Assembly (NCBI GenBank): GCA_020057295.1
Contig: JAGVGF010000003.1
Span: 62,001-126,000, forward strand
Direction of reading: 5' to 3'
Length of the DNA stretch: 64,000 nucleotides
Source: an archaeon
Lineage (GTDB): Archaea > Nanobdellota > Nanobdellia > Woesearchaeales > UBA9642
In this document: positions 9,272 to 20,573 of the stretch, piece after piece
How the letters are laid out: the number at the start of each line of letters is the position of its first letter
Numbering within the stretch: position 1 is the first letter of the stretch
Position numbers and translations under genes: made by a program
The notes under the pieces: generated by a model
Databases searched by the model: none
Seen by the model: only the letters and a program-made list of their open reading frames with translations
Told to the model about the DNA's origin: nothing

Positions 9272-11505
9272 TGGCAAAGAAGACAGATCTTAATATTGTA
9301 GGAATGCATTGCGCAAGTTGTTCTACACTAATAAATAGAGCTTTATCGAAGACTGAAGGAATAACGGAAGCAAATGTTAATTATGCTACAGCTAAAGCAC
9401 GCGTAGTTTATGATGAAAATAAAGTCTCTGAAGAGGACTTAATAAAAATTGTTCAATCTAAAGGTTACGATGCATCTATTAGCAGTAAAAATGATGCTGT
9501 TAATAAAGAATTATCTCAGAAAAAAGAAATTGAGGAAATAAAGAATAGCTTATATTTTAGTTTAATATTTACGATTCCAGCATTTTTAATCGGAATGGTC
9601 TTAATGTCGCTTGGTGTTAATGTTCCTTACGATCTATTTATATTATTCTTACTTGCAACACCGGTTCAATTTATTGTAGCATCAGATATCTACAAAAGTG
9701 CATGGGTCGCATTAAAAAATAAGACTGCAAATATGGATTCTTTAATAGCCATAGGAACTAGTGCAGCATACTTGTTTAGTATTTATGCAATATTTTTTGA
9801 TCCTATTCTTGGTCAATATTTTGAAACATCAGCAATTCTTATAACTTTTGTAATATTTGGAAGATATCTTGAAATTAATGCTAAAGGTAAAACATCCGAG
9901 GCAATAAAGAAACTTATGGAATTATCACCAAAAATAGCGACAGTTATTAGAAAAATTAACGGAAAAAATAAAGAAATGCAGATACCTGTAGATCAAGTAG
10001 TTTTGAATGATATTATCATCGTAAAACCTGGAGAAAAAGTTCCAGTTGATGGAATCCTGTTAGAAGGATTATCTTCTGTCGATGAAAGTATGATTACAGG
10101 AGAGAGCATCCCCGTAGAAAAAAAGAAAGGAGATACAGTAATAGGCGGAACAATAAACAAACACGGAACTTTTACATTTAAGGCAACGAAAGTAGGCGAA
10201 AATACTACTCTTGCAAATATAATAAAATTAATTGAAGATGCTCAAGGAAAGAAAGCTCCAATACAAAGATTTGCGGATAATATTTCTGCATATTTTGTGC
10301 CTGTAGTAATACTTATTGCGATTGTAACATTTAGTGTGTGGTTTTTCTGGGTAGGAAAACCCATAGCATTTGCACTGATTACAGCAGTTTCAGTATTAGT
10401 AATCGCATGTCCTTGTGCTTTAGGTCTTGCAACACCTACATCAATAATTGTGGGAACAGGAAAAGGTGCGAAAGAGGGAATACTAATTAAAGGAGCAGAT
10501 TCTCTTGAAGCAGCACACAAAGTTAAATATGTTATATTTGATAAAACAGGAACTATAACTAATGGTAAACCAGAAACAACTGACGTGATATCTTTTGAGA
10601 AGAGCATATCTCAAGATTCATTACTAAAGATAGCAGCATCTATAGAAAAACCTTCAGAACATCCTCTTGCAGATGCAATAGTCAGAAAGGCAAACGAAGA
10701 AAAATTAGCTATAATAAAAATTAAGAATTTTAAAGCAATACCAGGTTATGGAATTTCTGCGAAGATATCAAGCAAGCAATATTATTTTGGAAATACTAAA
10801 TTAATGCAGAAACAAAAAATTTCTGTAAGTAAATATGAAAGCAGAATTCAAGATATTGAAGAACAAGGAAAAACTGTAATGATATTATCTAATACAAAGA
10901 AAATTCTTGGAATAATCGCTGTTGCCGATACTATTAAGGAAACATCAAAACTTGCTGTAAAACAATTACAAGATATGGGTGTTGAAGTTTATCTAATTAC
11001 AGGAGATAATGTTAGAACTGCAGGAGCAATTGCAAAGCAGGCAGGTATAAAGCAAGATAATGTATTTTCTGAAGTCCTTCCTGAAGATAAGGCAAACTAT
11101 GTGAAGAAATTGCAGGATAAAAAAGATAAAAAGGGAAATTTTGCAAAAGTTGTAATGGTTGGTGATGGTGTAAATGATGCTCCAGCACTTGCACAGGCCG
11201 ATATTGGAATTGCAATGGGATCTGGAACAGATGTTGCTATGGAGTCAGGAAATATTGTATTAATGAAAAATGACTTACTTGATGTTCCAAAAGCGATCAA
11301 GTTAAGCAAACAAACCATGACTAAAATAAAACAGAACATGTTCTGGGCATTATTTTACAATGTCTTAGGAATACCAATAGCGGCAGGAGTACTGTATCCT
11401 TTTACAGGATGGCTTCTAAGCCCTATAATCGCTGGTGGAGCAATGGCACTTTCAAGCGTTAGTGTTGTAACAAATAGTTTATTGTTAAAGAGTTCAAAAT
11501 TGTAA
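9271..11505 (+). CDS. copA: Copper-translocating P1B-type ATPase
   Basis: HMA GMHCASC, CPC (ACPCALGLA), [17 protein letters not shown]. Confidence 0.95.
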   Translation: MAKKTDLNIVGMHCASCSTLINRALSKTEGITEANVNYATAKARVVYDENKVSEEDLIKIVQSKGYDASISSKNDAVNKELSQKKEIEEIKNSLYFSLIFTIPAFLIGMVLMSLGVNVPYDLFILFLLATPVQFIVASDIYKSAWVALKNKTANMDSLIAIGTSAAYLFSIYAIFFDPILGQYFETSAILITFVIFGRYLEINAKGKTSEAIKKLMELSPKIATVIRKINGKNKEMQIPVDQVVLNDIIIVKPGEKVPVDGILLEGLSSVDESMITGESIPVEKKKGDTVIGGTINKHGTFTFKATKVGENTTLANIIKLIEDAQGKKAPIQRFADNISAYFVPVVILIAIVTFSVWFFWVGKPIAFALITAVSVLVIACPCALGLATPTSIIVGTGKGAKEGILIKGADSLEAAHKVKYVIFDKTGTITNGKPETTDVISFEKSISQDSLLKIAASIEKPSEHPLADAIVRKANEEKLAIIKIKNFKAIPGYGISAKISSKQYYFGNTKLMQKQKISVSKYESRIQDIEEQGKTVMILSNTKKILGIIAVADTIKETSKLAVKQLQDMGVEVYLITGDNVRTAGAIAKQAGIKQDNVFSEVLPEDKANYVKKLQDKKDKKGNFAKVVMVGDGVNDAPALAQADIGIAMGSGTDVAMESGNIVLMKNDLLDVPKAIKLSKQTMTKIKQNMFWALFYNVLGIPIAAGVLYPFTGWLLSPIIAGGAMALSSVSVVTNSLLLKSSKL

Positions 11506-11543
11506 ATTAATAAAAATATACATTAAGATTATAAGGTGATAAA

Positions 11544-12251
11544 ATGGTTAAAAATGAAAATTTAAATAAGAAAAAGCTTATGGCATTAAAATTTACAGAC
11601 AGCAATAAAATGTATTCTTATATGTTAGTTGCTTTCTTAGTATTATTAATATTAGATTTGATTGCATATTTTGGTTTTTTAAATAGAATTCCTGATTTTG
11701 CAAACAAATTCGGTTTCTGGATTTTTTATTTGAATATTAGTATCGTCACAATTGGTGGTTCTGTATGGTATTATGTAACTCACAAAGGTTATGTAAGCTG
11801 TATGGCTAGCATGATGATTGGAATGACTATAGGAATGCAAACTGGAATGATGATTGGAGCAGTATTCGGAGCTGTTAATGGATATTTTGTTGGTGCAATG
11901 GTCGGCATGATTCTTGGTGCATTAACAGGAGCGTTAAGCGGTAAAGATAGTATAATGGGATGGCTTCAGGGAATGATGATGGGATTAATGGGTGGAACAA
12001 TGGGTGCAATGATTACTGTAATGATGTTCACAGATAATGTATTATGGTTCATGCCATTCTATACTATACTCAATGTCTTATTGTTATTAGGATTTAATTA
12101 CATGTATTATGATGAAGTTGTAAGAGATAATAAAGAATTAATTAAAACAGATATAGATATTTTCACATTCATATCTGCATGTGTAATAGTAACTACTATC
12201 TTAACTGTTTTAATGATTTATGCACCAAAATCGGTGCTGTTCGGAGGATAA
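11544..12251 (+). CDS. Met/Gly-rich polytopic membrane protein, copper-cluster associated
   Basis: CMASMMIGMTIGMQTGMMIGAVFG...GWLQGMMMGLMGGTMGAMITVMMF. Confidence 0.65.
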   Translation: MVKNENLNKKKLMALKFTDSNKMYSYMLVAFLVLLILDLIAYFGFLNRIPDFANKFGFWIFYLNISIVTIGGSVWYYVTHKGYVSCMASMMIGMTIGMQTGMMIGAVFGAVNGYFVGAMVGMILGALTGALSGKDSIMGWLQGMMMGLMGGTMGAMITVMMFTDNVLWFMPFYTILNVLLLLGFNYMYYDEVVRDNKELIKTDIDIFTFISACVIVTTILTVLMIYAPKSVLFGG

Positions 12252-12252
12252 A

Positions 12253-12849
12253 ATGAAAGATGTTTCAAAAATAATATTAGGAATAGTTGCGAGTTTAATA
12301 GTTATATCGGTGTTAGGACTATCTGCTAAAGCTCTAGTTTCGCCGACATTCTTGTCAACAAACAACTACGGCAATAATGGTGCACAGGTATCGCAAACAC
12401 AAAATACTTTATCAGGAAATACTCAAATTAATACTCAGACATCGCCCTTAGTTCAAGGAAATGTTCAAGAGGTTTCTCTTAAAGTTGTAGGTTCATCATA
12501 TGTTTTGAATCCTTCAGTACTAAAGAAAGGAGTTCCAGTTAGAATGACCGCAGATATTAATAATATGCCTGGTTGTTCTAAAGGTTTTAGAATTCCAGAC
12601 TTTAGTGTTACAAAGTCTATCCGTCCAGGAGATACTGTTGTAGAATTTACTCCTGATAAAACAGGAACATTTACGATTGCGTGTTTTATGAATATGTACC
12701 GTGGAACATTTAGTGTTACTGATGATGGAAGTGCTCCAACTGGAGAAGCGGCAAAGCAAGCAACACAAGTTCAAGCAACAGTTGCAAAACCAAGCGGTGG
12801 CGGATGTACAATGGGTGCGGGTGGCGGTGGCTGCGGTTGTGGTGGATAA
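12253..12849 (+). CDS. Secreted cupredoxin-like protein with Cys/Gly-rich tail
   Basis: N-terminal signal; VEFTPDKTGTFTIACFMNMYRGTFSV blue-copper-like C..M..M; tail GGGCTMGAGGGGCGCGG; ATG 12253 preferred over 12220. Confidence 0.7.
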   Translation: MKDVSKIILGIVASLIVISVLGLSAKALVSPTFLSTNNYGNNGAQVSQTQNTLSGNTQINTQTSPLVQGNVQEVSLKVVGSSYVLNPSVLKKGVPVRMTADINNMPGCSKGFRIPDFSVTKSIRPGDTVVEFTPDKTGTFTIACFMNMYRGTFSVTDDGSAPTGEAAKQATQVQATVAKPSGGGCTMGAGGGGCGCGG

Positions 12850-12890
12850 ATAGTTATCTAATTAATTAAATATCTTATAGGTGTGGCTAA

Positions 12891-13391
12891 ATGACTGATG
12901 ATAAAATAAGATGTGAGCTTTGTGATAGAGAATTTGCTAGTCAGGAAGCTATAGATGCACATAACAAATCTAAACATCACACTATTCACAGAGAAAAACG
13001 CAATAAATTTCCAACTATAATTATATCAGTTACAGCAATAATAATTCTTATTATAATAGGATTTGTAATATTTAGTACTACGGTTAATAAACCTATTAAT
13101 ACAAATAATACTTCCTCATCAGGCAACGTTCAAACAGCCACACTAAGTGTTTCTGGATCTAAATATATACTTGAGCCTTCTGTTTTTAAGAAAGATGTTC
13201 CTGTACAATTAACCGCAGATGTTAGTAGTATGCCTGGTTGTTCTAAATCTGTAACTATACCAACATTTGGTGTATTAAAATATGTTACGCCTAACGATAA
13301 CACCATAACATTCACACCGACAAAGGTAGGAACGTTTAGAATAGCATGTTCAATGAGCATGTATATAGGAAGTTTTACAGTTACAGAATAA
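12891..13391 (+). CDS. C2H2 zinc finger - TM - cupredoxin-like fusion
   Basis: CELCDREFASQEAIDAHNKSKH, TM, ITFTPTKVGTFRIACSMSMYIGSFTV. Confidence 0.75.
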   Translation: MTDDKIRCELCDREFASQEAIDAHNKSKHHTIHREKRNKFPTIIISVTAIIILIIIGFVIFSTTVNKPINTNNTSSSGNVQTATLSVSGSKYILEPSVFKKDVPVQLTADVSSMPGCSKSVTIPTFGVLKYVTPNDNTITFTPTKVGTFRIACSMSMYIGSFTVTE

Positions 13392-13433
13392 TATTATAAC
13401 AAAGTAATATTAAAAAATTATAGAAAAATATTT

Positions 13434-13751
13434 TTAAGGTTTTGGTTTTTCTTCTGTCATCAAATCTTTGTAGCTTTCACTCATAGGTTCTCTTAGTTCT
13501 TCATGATTTTTTGTTTTACGTATTAACTTCTCTAATGCTATATTATGATTTGCTGAGCTATGAAGTGATACAATAAATAATCCTATTGCTCCTATTACCA
13601 TTACAATCCCGACTATAGATACTAATCCTGCGTTGGGTCCGCTTGCACCAACAACGTTTGCTGTAATGCTTGCACTGTCAGAAAAAACATATGCTGTTCC
13701 TAAAGCAAATGCACTAACACTCGCTATAATATTAAAAACTCTAACATTCAT
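13434..13751 (-). CDS. Small membrane protein
   Basis: Two hydrophobic segments, uninterrupted ORF. Confidence 0.5.
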   Translation of the reverse strand: MNVRVFNIIASVSAFALGTAYVFSDSASITANVVGASGPNAGLVSIVGIVMVIGAIGLFIVSLHSSANHNIALEKLIRKTKNHEELREPMSESYKDLMTEEKPKP

Positions 13752-13797
13752 GAAATCACCTATTGTATGAATTGTTTCTAATATATAAAATTTTGGA

Positions 13798-14805
<1,008 letters not shown>

Positions 14806-14886
14806 TTAACATATTATTATATCTCCTACTATATCTCGCGTATTAGAATTTATAAATATTGTGAACGGCTGGTTGATTATGTTTTC

Positions 14887-15621
14887 TTAAGAGTATCCAC
14901 CATCAATTTTTATGGTTGTTCCGGTAATAAAACTAGAATCTTCAGAGGCTAAAAATAGTGCTAGTTTCGCAATTTCTTCTGGTCTTGCAAACCTTTTTAA
15001 TAATATTCTAGCTGTTTCTTCTTTGATGAATTCTTTTGATAATCCTTTGTTAATATCTGTATTTACCCATCCTGGAGCTATGCTATTAACAAGAATGTTT
15101 GGTGCGAGTTCTGTTGCTAAATTCTTTGTCAATGATACTACTCCTGATTTTGATGCATCATAATCCATAGAATCTGGAGCAAGGCTATCTATAGCGTTAG
15201 TAGATGAAATATTTATTATTCTTCCTCCTTTCGGAATATGTTCTAATGCGTATTTTACACATAGAAATGGCCCTATTAGATTAACTTCTAATGTTTTTTT
15301 CCATTGTTCTGCTGTTTTTTCTTTAAAAGGAATATCGTAAACAATACCTGCATTATTTACTAATACATCTATTCTTCCGTATTTTGTAACAGCCTCTTTA
15401 ATCATCTTTTGAACTTGCTTCTCATCAGAAACATCGCATTTTATTGCAATCGCATCAGAACCTAATTTTTTTATATCCTGAACGACCTGTTTTGCTTCTT
15501 TTTCTGCATTAACATAATTAACAATTATTTTAGCTCCTTCTTTCGCAAATTCTAAAGCTATTGCTTTTCCTATTCCTCTGCTTGATCCTGTTATTAATGC
15601 AATCTTATTTTTTAGTTTCAT
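14887..15621 (-). CDS. Short-chain dehydrogenase/reductase (FabG-like)
   Basis: TGSSRGIGKAIA, NNAG, YDASKSG, C-terminal IKIDGGYS. Confidence 0.9.
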   Translation of the reverse strand: MKLKNKIALITGSSRGIGKAIALEFAKEGAKIIVNYVNAEKEAKQVVQDIKKLGSDAIAIKCDVSDEKQVQKMIKEAVTKYGRIDVLVNNAGIVYDIPFKEKTAEQWKKTLEVNLIGPFLCVKYALEHIPKGGRIINISSTNAIDSLAPDSMDYDASKSGVVSLTKNLATELAPNILVNSIAPGWVNTDINKGLSKEFIKEETARILLKRFARPEEIAKLALFLASEDSSFITGTTIKIDGGYS

Positions 15622-15647
15622 TTGTATAATCTCACTCGCGTGTGTTG

Positions 15648-15884
15648 TTATTTCTTTTCATTTTCTTTAAATGTCTCGTTAGTTTTCTTCCAAACTTCAT
15701 CATATGTTGTTATGCCTTTCTTTATTAATATTTCAACAACCGAGTCTAGTTGTGCTCTAGTTAATGCTAACTTGTATGTATTTATGAGAAGTAATTCTTT
15801 AATTTCATCGTTGCTCATCTTATTTAATTTCTTTTCAAAATCAGTAATTTCTGAATCAATTTTCTTTTTAGAAGTTTTAGGCAT
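15648..15884 (-). CDS. Small hypothetical protein
   Basis: 78-aa helical ORF filling the gap between neighbours. Confidence 0.45.
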   Translation of the reverse strand: MPKTSKKKIDSEITDFEKKLNKMSNDEIKELLLINTYKLALTRAQLDSVVEILIKKGITTYDEVWKKTNETFKENEKK

Positions 15885-15915
15885 AATAATCTAATGTTAT
15901 AGAACTTTAAAAATT

Positions 15916-17223
15916 TTATTCTTGAGGAACGATTTTATCAGAAAGTAATGAGTCTGTTAAATCATCTTTGATGTTTACACTTTTGTGCATTAGTCCTTCC
16001 AAATCTTTTTTTATTTTTCCTACTACTTCTTCATTATCTATCTTTAATATATCGATATTCTTTTGTAATTTGTCAATGTTTAACTTGTGATATTTTATTT
16101 TATCCTCTGTTGCATTGATCCAATACTGTTGTTCAGAAAGATTTAGTGATGCACTATTGTGTGTTATCTTTGCTTGTGCTCTATGTCTCTGATCTTCTAA
16201 TTTTAATATCTTAATTTGTAATGTCTTCAAGTAATCTATTGTTAATTTATCGATAGTGTTTAAACATTTATCTTTATTTTTATCTTTCAAATCGATTTTA
16301 TTATCTTGAATGGCGTTCTTTATATCTTTTAATATTTCTACTATTTGTAAATTAGAATCCTTGATTAATCCGTTCTTTATATCTTCTAAATATTCTTTAA
16401 TTATTTTCTTGTCAGGATTTAAGTAGTAATATTTTTTTAACGGTGTGTCTAAGCATGAAAAGAATTCACCTTCGACTTGTAATACTCTTTTACTTTCCAT
16501 TTCTGATTCTTCTTTTTCTTTTTTGAACGTGTCTAAAGCACGATAATCTGTTCCGGTGGTTATTGTTTTAATTCGTTCATTTAATTTGTCAAGCTTTTCC
16601 TTATGTAGTGATATTTCTCTTTCTTCCTCTAATGTTTGTCTATTGAAATCCTTTATTTTTAGAACATTACCTGTAAAATCCTTGATATCTTTTTGTATAT
16701 TTTTTAATAGTTCTATTCCGTTCTTCTCAAGCATTACTCTTATATCTATTATTAGTTCTTCTAACTCGTGTAGTTTCTTATTTGTTGTTCTTACTTCATT
16801 ATCGAAGAAATGTTGTAGTACGAATATGTTTTTTTGTATGTCGCGATTTAATTGTTCTAGATTATGTGAAAATTGTATACAATAATCGTATGTGTCTAAA
16901 TAACTTTTTGGTACATCGATAGAGCTTACAAAGTGTGAGATTCTTTTAATGTAGTTCTCACGATTACCGTCCATTATATGTATTTCCCGTTCTGGAATGT
17001 TGCTATTCATTAAATGTGCTTTATGTAACCCTCTTAATGACAATATTACTTCCTCTTTTTTGGCGCTTATATCAACAATTTTTGATGTAATACTTCTATT
17101 AATGTATCCTAAACTATCTCTTAGAATAAAATTCATATGTTTATCTATCTTTGACAAAGAAACTTCTTCTGCTTGAGGTATTTCTGTATCTTTCTTAAAC
17201 CGGTCTAGGAATCTCTTAAGCAT
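15916..17223 (-). CDS. Coiled-coil protein
   Basis: Long charged heptad-rich sequence. Confidence 0.6.
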   Translation of the reverse strand: MLKRFLDRFKKDTEIPQAEEVSLSKIDKHMNFILRDSLGYINRSITSKIVDISAKKEEVILSLRGLHKAHLMNSNIPEREIHIMDGNRENYIKRISHFVSSIDVPKSYLDTYDYCIQFSHNLEQLNRDIQKNIFVLQHFFDNEVRTTNKKLHELEELIIDIRVMLEKNGIELLKNIQKDIKDFTGNVLKIKDFNRQTLEEEREISLHKEKLDKLNERIKTITTGTDYRALDTFKKEKEESEMESKRVLQVEGEFFSCLDTPLKKYYYLNPDKKIIKEYLEDIKNGLIKDSNLQIVEILKDIKNAIQDNKIDLKDKNKDKCLNTIDKLTIDYLKTLQIKILKLEDQRHRAQAKITHNSASLNLSEQQYWINATEDKIKYHKLNIDKLQKNIDILKIDNEEVVGKIKKDLEGLMHKSVNIKDDLTDSLLSDKIVPQE

Positions 17224-17345
17224 ATTCTAGTGATATGATAAAGATTTAAATGCTTTACTAAAACATCCTACTTGTGATACTATTTTATAGGAGAAACTTT
17301 ATAAAAGATATTAGTTGTCCATAGGCATAGTTGCGGGGTGTTTTT

Positions 17346-18017
17346 ATGCCAAGACCAGATGAATTAGTGTTAGTAGTACAAAACAACGTATTATTTAATG
17401 ATAATGACGGATATTTTGAAGGATTTATGGATGCTTCTAAAGCAGATTATATGTCAACAATTTTAAAAAATCATTCTTTTATGAGACACGATAAAGCAAG
17501 TCTTTTGGCCGGTAAATATAAGCAACCTATAGCTTATTGTGCTATTGTTAATCCTACTACTAAAAAGGTTTACGTGTATACTAGAGCTTCAGGTGCAGAA
17601 GGAGATGCTGCTAATGTTGAAAAATTATTACAAGGCAATATATCTTTTGGCGCTGGTGGTCACATGGTTGAATCAGCTAAAGGAGTTGACGTGATTGTCG
17701 ATAATAAAATAAGAGAGCTTGCTGAAGAAACAGACATACAAGGTTCTAAGCAATTCCAATTCTTCGGATATATTAATAATGATGATGATCGTAATAATGG
17801 TGTCGGTAAGGTTCATTTCGGATTAATGTATTTGGTTATTACTGATGCAACTGTTGTTAGACCACTTGATAAAGAAGCTCAAATCGGCGGGATGGTTCAT
17901 ATTAGTGATTTAGAAAGAACTATCAGAGAATCTAGAAGAAAAGGTTCTAGTGTTATAGTTGAACCATGGTCGGAAATATCTTTCGAACCTCTTATGAGAT
18001 ATTTAGGACATAAATAA
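17346..18017 (+). CDS. Nudix-like phosphohydrolase (divergent)
   Basis: FGAGGHM...IRELAEETDI Nudix-box-like segment. Confidence 0.65.
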   Translation: MPRPDELVLVVQNNVLFNDNDGYFEGFMDASKADYMSTILKNHSFMRHDKASLLAGKYKQPIAYCAIVNPTTKKVYVYTRASGAEGDAANVEKLLQGNISFGAGGHMVESAKGVDVIVDNKIRELAEETDIQGSKQFQFFGYINNDDDRNNGVGKVHFGLMYLVITDATVVRPLDKEAQIGGMVHISDLERTIRESRRKGSSVIVEPWSEISFEPLMRYLGHK

Positions 18018-18052
18018 GTATCTTTATAAAATCTTTAGTACACTTTCTTTTC

Positions 18053-18361
18053 ATGCGTACTAAAGCACCTGGTTATTTAAAAATAGCTTCTGAACGTATT
18101 AGTAAATTATTATCTGAAGCAGATTCTGGATTTAAGGAGCATCCAGAACTTAGTAAAAGATACGTTTATCTTGCAAGAAAAATATCTATGAAGTACAAAA
18201 TTAAATTTACGCCTGAGCAAAAAAAGTTGTTTTGTAAAAAATGTAATTCTTACTTAAGAAATGGTGTTAGCTCTAGAGTTAGATTAGAACATGGAAAGAT
18301 TGTGACAACATGCTTAGGTTGCGGTGCCATGAAGCGAGTTTTATATAAGAAAAAGAAATAG
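18053..18361 (+). CDS. rnp4: RNase P protein component 4 (Rpp21)
   Basis: FCKKCNSYLRNGVSSRVR ... TTCLGCGAMKR. Confidence 0.85.
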   Translation: MRTKAPGYLKIASERISKLLSEADSGFKEHPELSKRYVYLARKISMKYKIKFTPEQKKLFCKKCNSYLRNGVSSRVRLEHGKIVTTCLGCGAMKRVLYKKKK

Positions 18362-18426
18362 TATCACTCTCAAGTAACAACAAAATCGAAACATTTATAA
18401 ATTTAGATTTTTCACATATTTCTAGC

Positions 18427-19599
18427 ATGAGTCACAACAGATCATTTGCCTACATGTCAACCGATGAGCTTTATGTCAAGAAAGCCTTCGATGAATACAG
18501 GCTTAAATCATTGGAAGAAGGAATAGTTAGACCTATCAAAGCATATGGTTTTGATGGCTTAGATGAATCTATATTTGTTCTAAAGAACAGTTTATTGCCT
18601 GGAGCAAGAGCAAAAGCAGCAAATTATTACAAGGGACAAGTAGAAATTATTGAAAGAGAATTAAAAAAGCGTCCTTCTGAAGAAGTTTCTGCTTCATATA
18701 AAAAAATTTTAGATGTAAACATAAATCCTGCAACATTCAATGTTCTAAAAGAAGAAAGAGAAAAATTAAGAATTCAAAGAATAATGGATATGGGTTATCA
18801 GGGAGAACAATTATATCCCTCAGAGCGTTTCAGACGTTCAAGACAAAATATCGAAGACACAGTCAGCTCTGGTCTTTCCATATTTGGAAGAGCAGGAGAA
18901 TATTTTAGAAGAAATAGACTATGGTTTTCTACAGCAGCATTTTTGATAATGACTCCTATTACAATTCAGCAATATGTAGAAAAATTAGATGTGTATAATG
19001 AAGTTGCTTCTGAATATGTACAATCACATGAAGTAGGTCCTAATGCTAGAGCATTAAAAAGAGATATTCCTAGTCAATTAGAAAATGTGGTTTTAAATCT
19101 AACTCATACAAGCGAAGTAAGTATAGAACTTGATGAAGATACAGAGTTTACGATTCCAGAAAAACTTTCTGATCCACAAGCAGCAAGAATTAATATTCAT
19201 ACAATGGGTCAAATACTAAAGCAAAACATTTCACCAGAAGTTACTAATTCATATAAGACTGTTTTCGATGAAGATAAAAGACAGATATTAGCGCATGGTG
19301 CTGCTGCTAATTCTCGTTTTGAAAGTGCATACAATAGTTTAGCATTTGCATCAAATCCGCACGTATCTTATCCTGTAGAGATGGGTATAACTATTATGGG
19401 GAATTCTGAAGTTCAAAAAGCTGTAAGTGTAATGGAAAAATATATGCCCAAAGGCATTATTGAAGAGGAGAATTCAGCACATACCGATATGACTATATGG
19501 AAATGGCTTGCTAGAATCTCTGGCGGCTTGACAGTATTATTCGGCGTTAACGCTTATAGGAATCACAGAAGAAGAAAATTAATGGGAGAATATTATTAA
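18427..19599 (+). CDS. Uncharacterised two-TM protein, first gene of unknown operon
   Basis: TM at RLWFSTAAFLIMTPITI and C-terminal TM; no recognised domain. Confidence 0.6.
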   Translation: MSHNRSFAYMSTDELYVKKAFDEYRLKSLEEGIVRPIKAYGFDGLDESIFVLKNSLLPGARAKAANYYKGQVEIIERELKKRPSEEVSASYKKILDVNINPATFNVLKEEREKLRIQRIMDMGYQGEQLYPSERFRRSRQNIEDTVSSGLSIFGRAGEYFRRNRLWFSTAAFLIMTPITIQQYVEKLDVYNEVASEYVQSHEVGPNARALKRDIPSQLENVVLNLTHTSEVSIELDEDTEFTIPEKLSDPQAARINIHTMGQILKQNISPEVTNSYKTVFDEDKRQILAHGAAANSRFESAYNSLAFASNPHVSYPVEMGITIMGNSEVQKAVSVMEKYMPKGIIEEENSAHTDMTIWKWLARISGGLTVLFGVNAYRNHRRRKLMGEYY

Positions 19600-19613
19600 T
19601 TGGAGGGATAAAT

Positions 19614-19976
19614 ATGTTAGAAGAATTAGCTTATCATTATCATTTTACTGGAACAACTCCAGATAATGGTGTTCCACAAAATAGTGTGCCAGAACCAAGA
19701 AATTATGATTTAATAAAATCTTTGAAACATGAATTCGGAAAACTGTTGATGATTGGCGGTCTTGTAGTAGGTACAGCAACATATATTGCAATAGTTCCTA
19801 GAGATATTAATTTCTACACCGATCCTAATTACAAAATTCCAGAAAAACAGCAATTACATTTAAACGATGTAAAAACTGCAACAGGATTTGCAACAGTATC
19901 ATTAGTATCATTAATAACTGGACTGATATTATATGACTCTTCTTCAAGAAGAAGAACTGTTAAGACAAAGAGATAA
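19614..19976 (+). CDS. Uncharacterised two-TM protein, paralogue of 20199..20567
   Basis: Shared YIAIVPRDINFYT motif between two TMs. Confidence 0.6.
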   Translation: MLEELAYHYHFTGTTPDNGVPQNSVPEPRNYDLIKSLKHEFGKLLMIGGLVVGTATYIAIVPRDINFYTDPNYKIPEKQQLHLNDVKTATGFATVSLVSLITGLILYDSSSRRRTVKTKR

Positions 19977-19990
19977 TTAAAGAGAGCAAA

Positions 19991-20206
19991 ATGACATATC
20001 ATAGAATGATAAATCCAAAATATTTAGAGATATGTGAAATTATACAATCCGATACCGGATTACTTACTAGAATAGAATATCATCCTGTAGGAACATTCGA
20101 TAGACGTGTAACACAATCCCATGGTGCAAGTTACATGCATATAAGAAGTGATTATGAAAAATTAGAATTACACAGACTAGCTAGAGAGGCAAACAAACAT
20201 GACTGA
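19991..20206 (+). CDS. Small soluble hypothetical protein of unknown operon
   Basis: 71-aa ORF, 14 bp after the previous gene, overlaps the next by 8 bp. Confidence 0.5.
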   Translation: MTYHRMINPKYLEICEIIQSDTGLLTRIEYHPVGTFDRRVTQSHGASYMHIRSDYEKLELHRLAREANKHD

Positions 20207-20567
20207 ATCAAAATATTTTACAAACACTATGCCTAATGAACAGATAGAACCATTAGAGAATATTGCAAGCACATCAAGCAAGCCATCATTAACACGTAAA
20301 CAAAAAATTGGTAGATGGGGAAGAAGAATGGCTGTTGCAGGTTTATTGACTGCTACAGTTTCTTGTTTGTATGCAATAATGCCAAGAGATCCAGAATTTT
20401 ATAGTCACGATAAGTGGGTTCGAACAGAAGAAAGTCTACCATCCGCAGAAAATCAGAAGAAGGCAGCATATCTAGCTGGAGCATCAGTGCTTACAGCAAT
20501 TGCAGGATTTGCAATGGGTCTTTACAGTATCAAAGGCGAATATGAAGGTAAAAATAATCAGAGGTAA
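20199..20567 (+). CDS. Uncharacterised two-TM protein, paralogue of 19614..19976
   Basis: Shared YAIMPRDPEFYS motif between two TMs. Confidence 0.6.
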   Translation: MTESKYFTNTMPNEQIEPLENIASTSSKPSLTRKQKIGRWGRRMAVAGLLTATVSCLYAIMPRDPEFYSHDKWVRTEESLPSAENQKKAAYLAGASVLTAIAGFAMGLYSIKGEYEGKNNQR

Positions 20568-20573
20568 ATTAAA

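Noticed and set aside
10242-11339. Minus-strand ORFs inside copA (10242..10607, 11012..11215, 11097..11339)
   Set aside because: Antisense to a clearly coding gene with all P-type ATPase motifs; no recognisable domains
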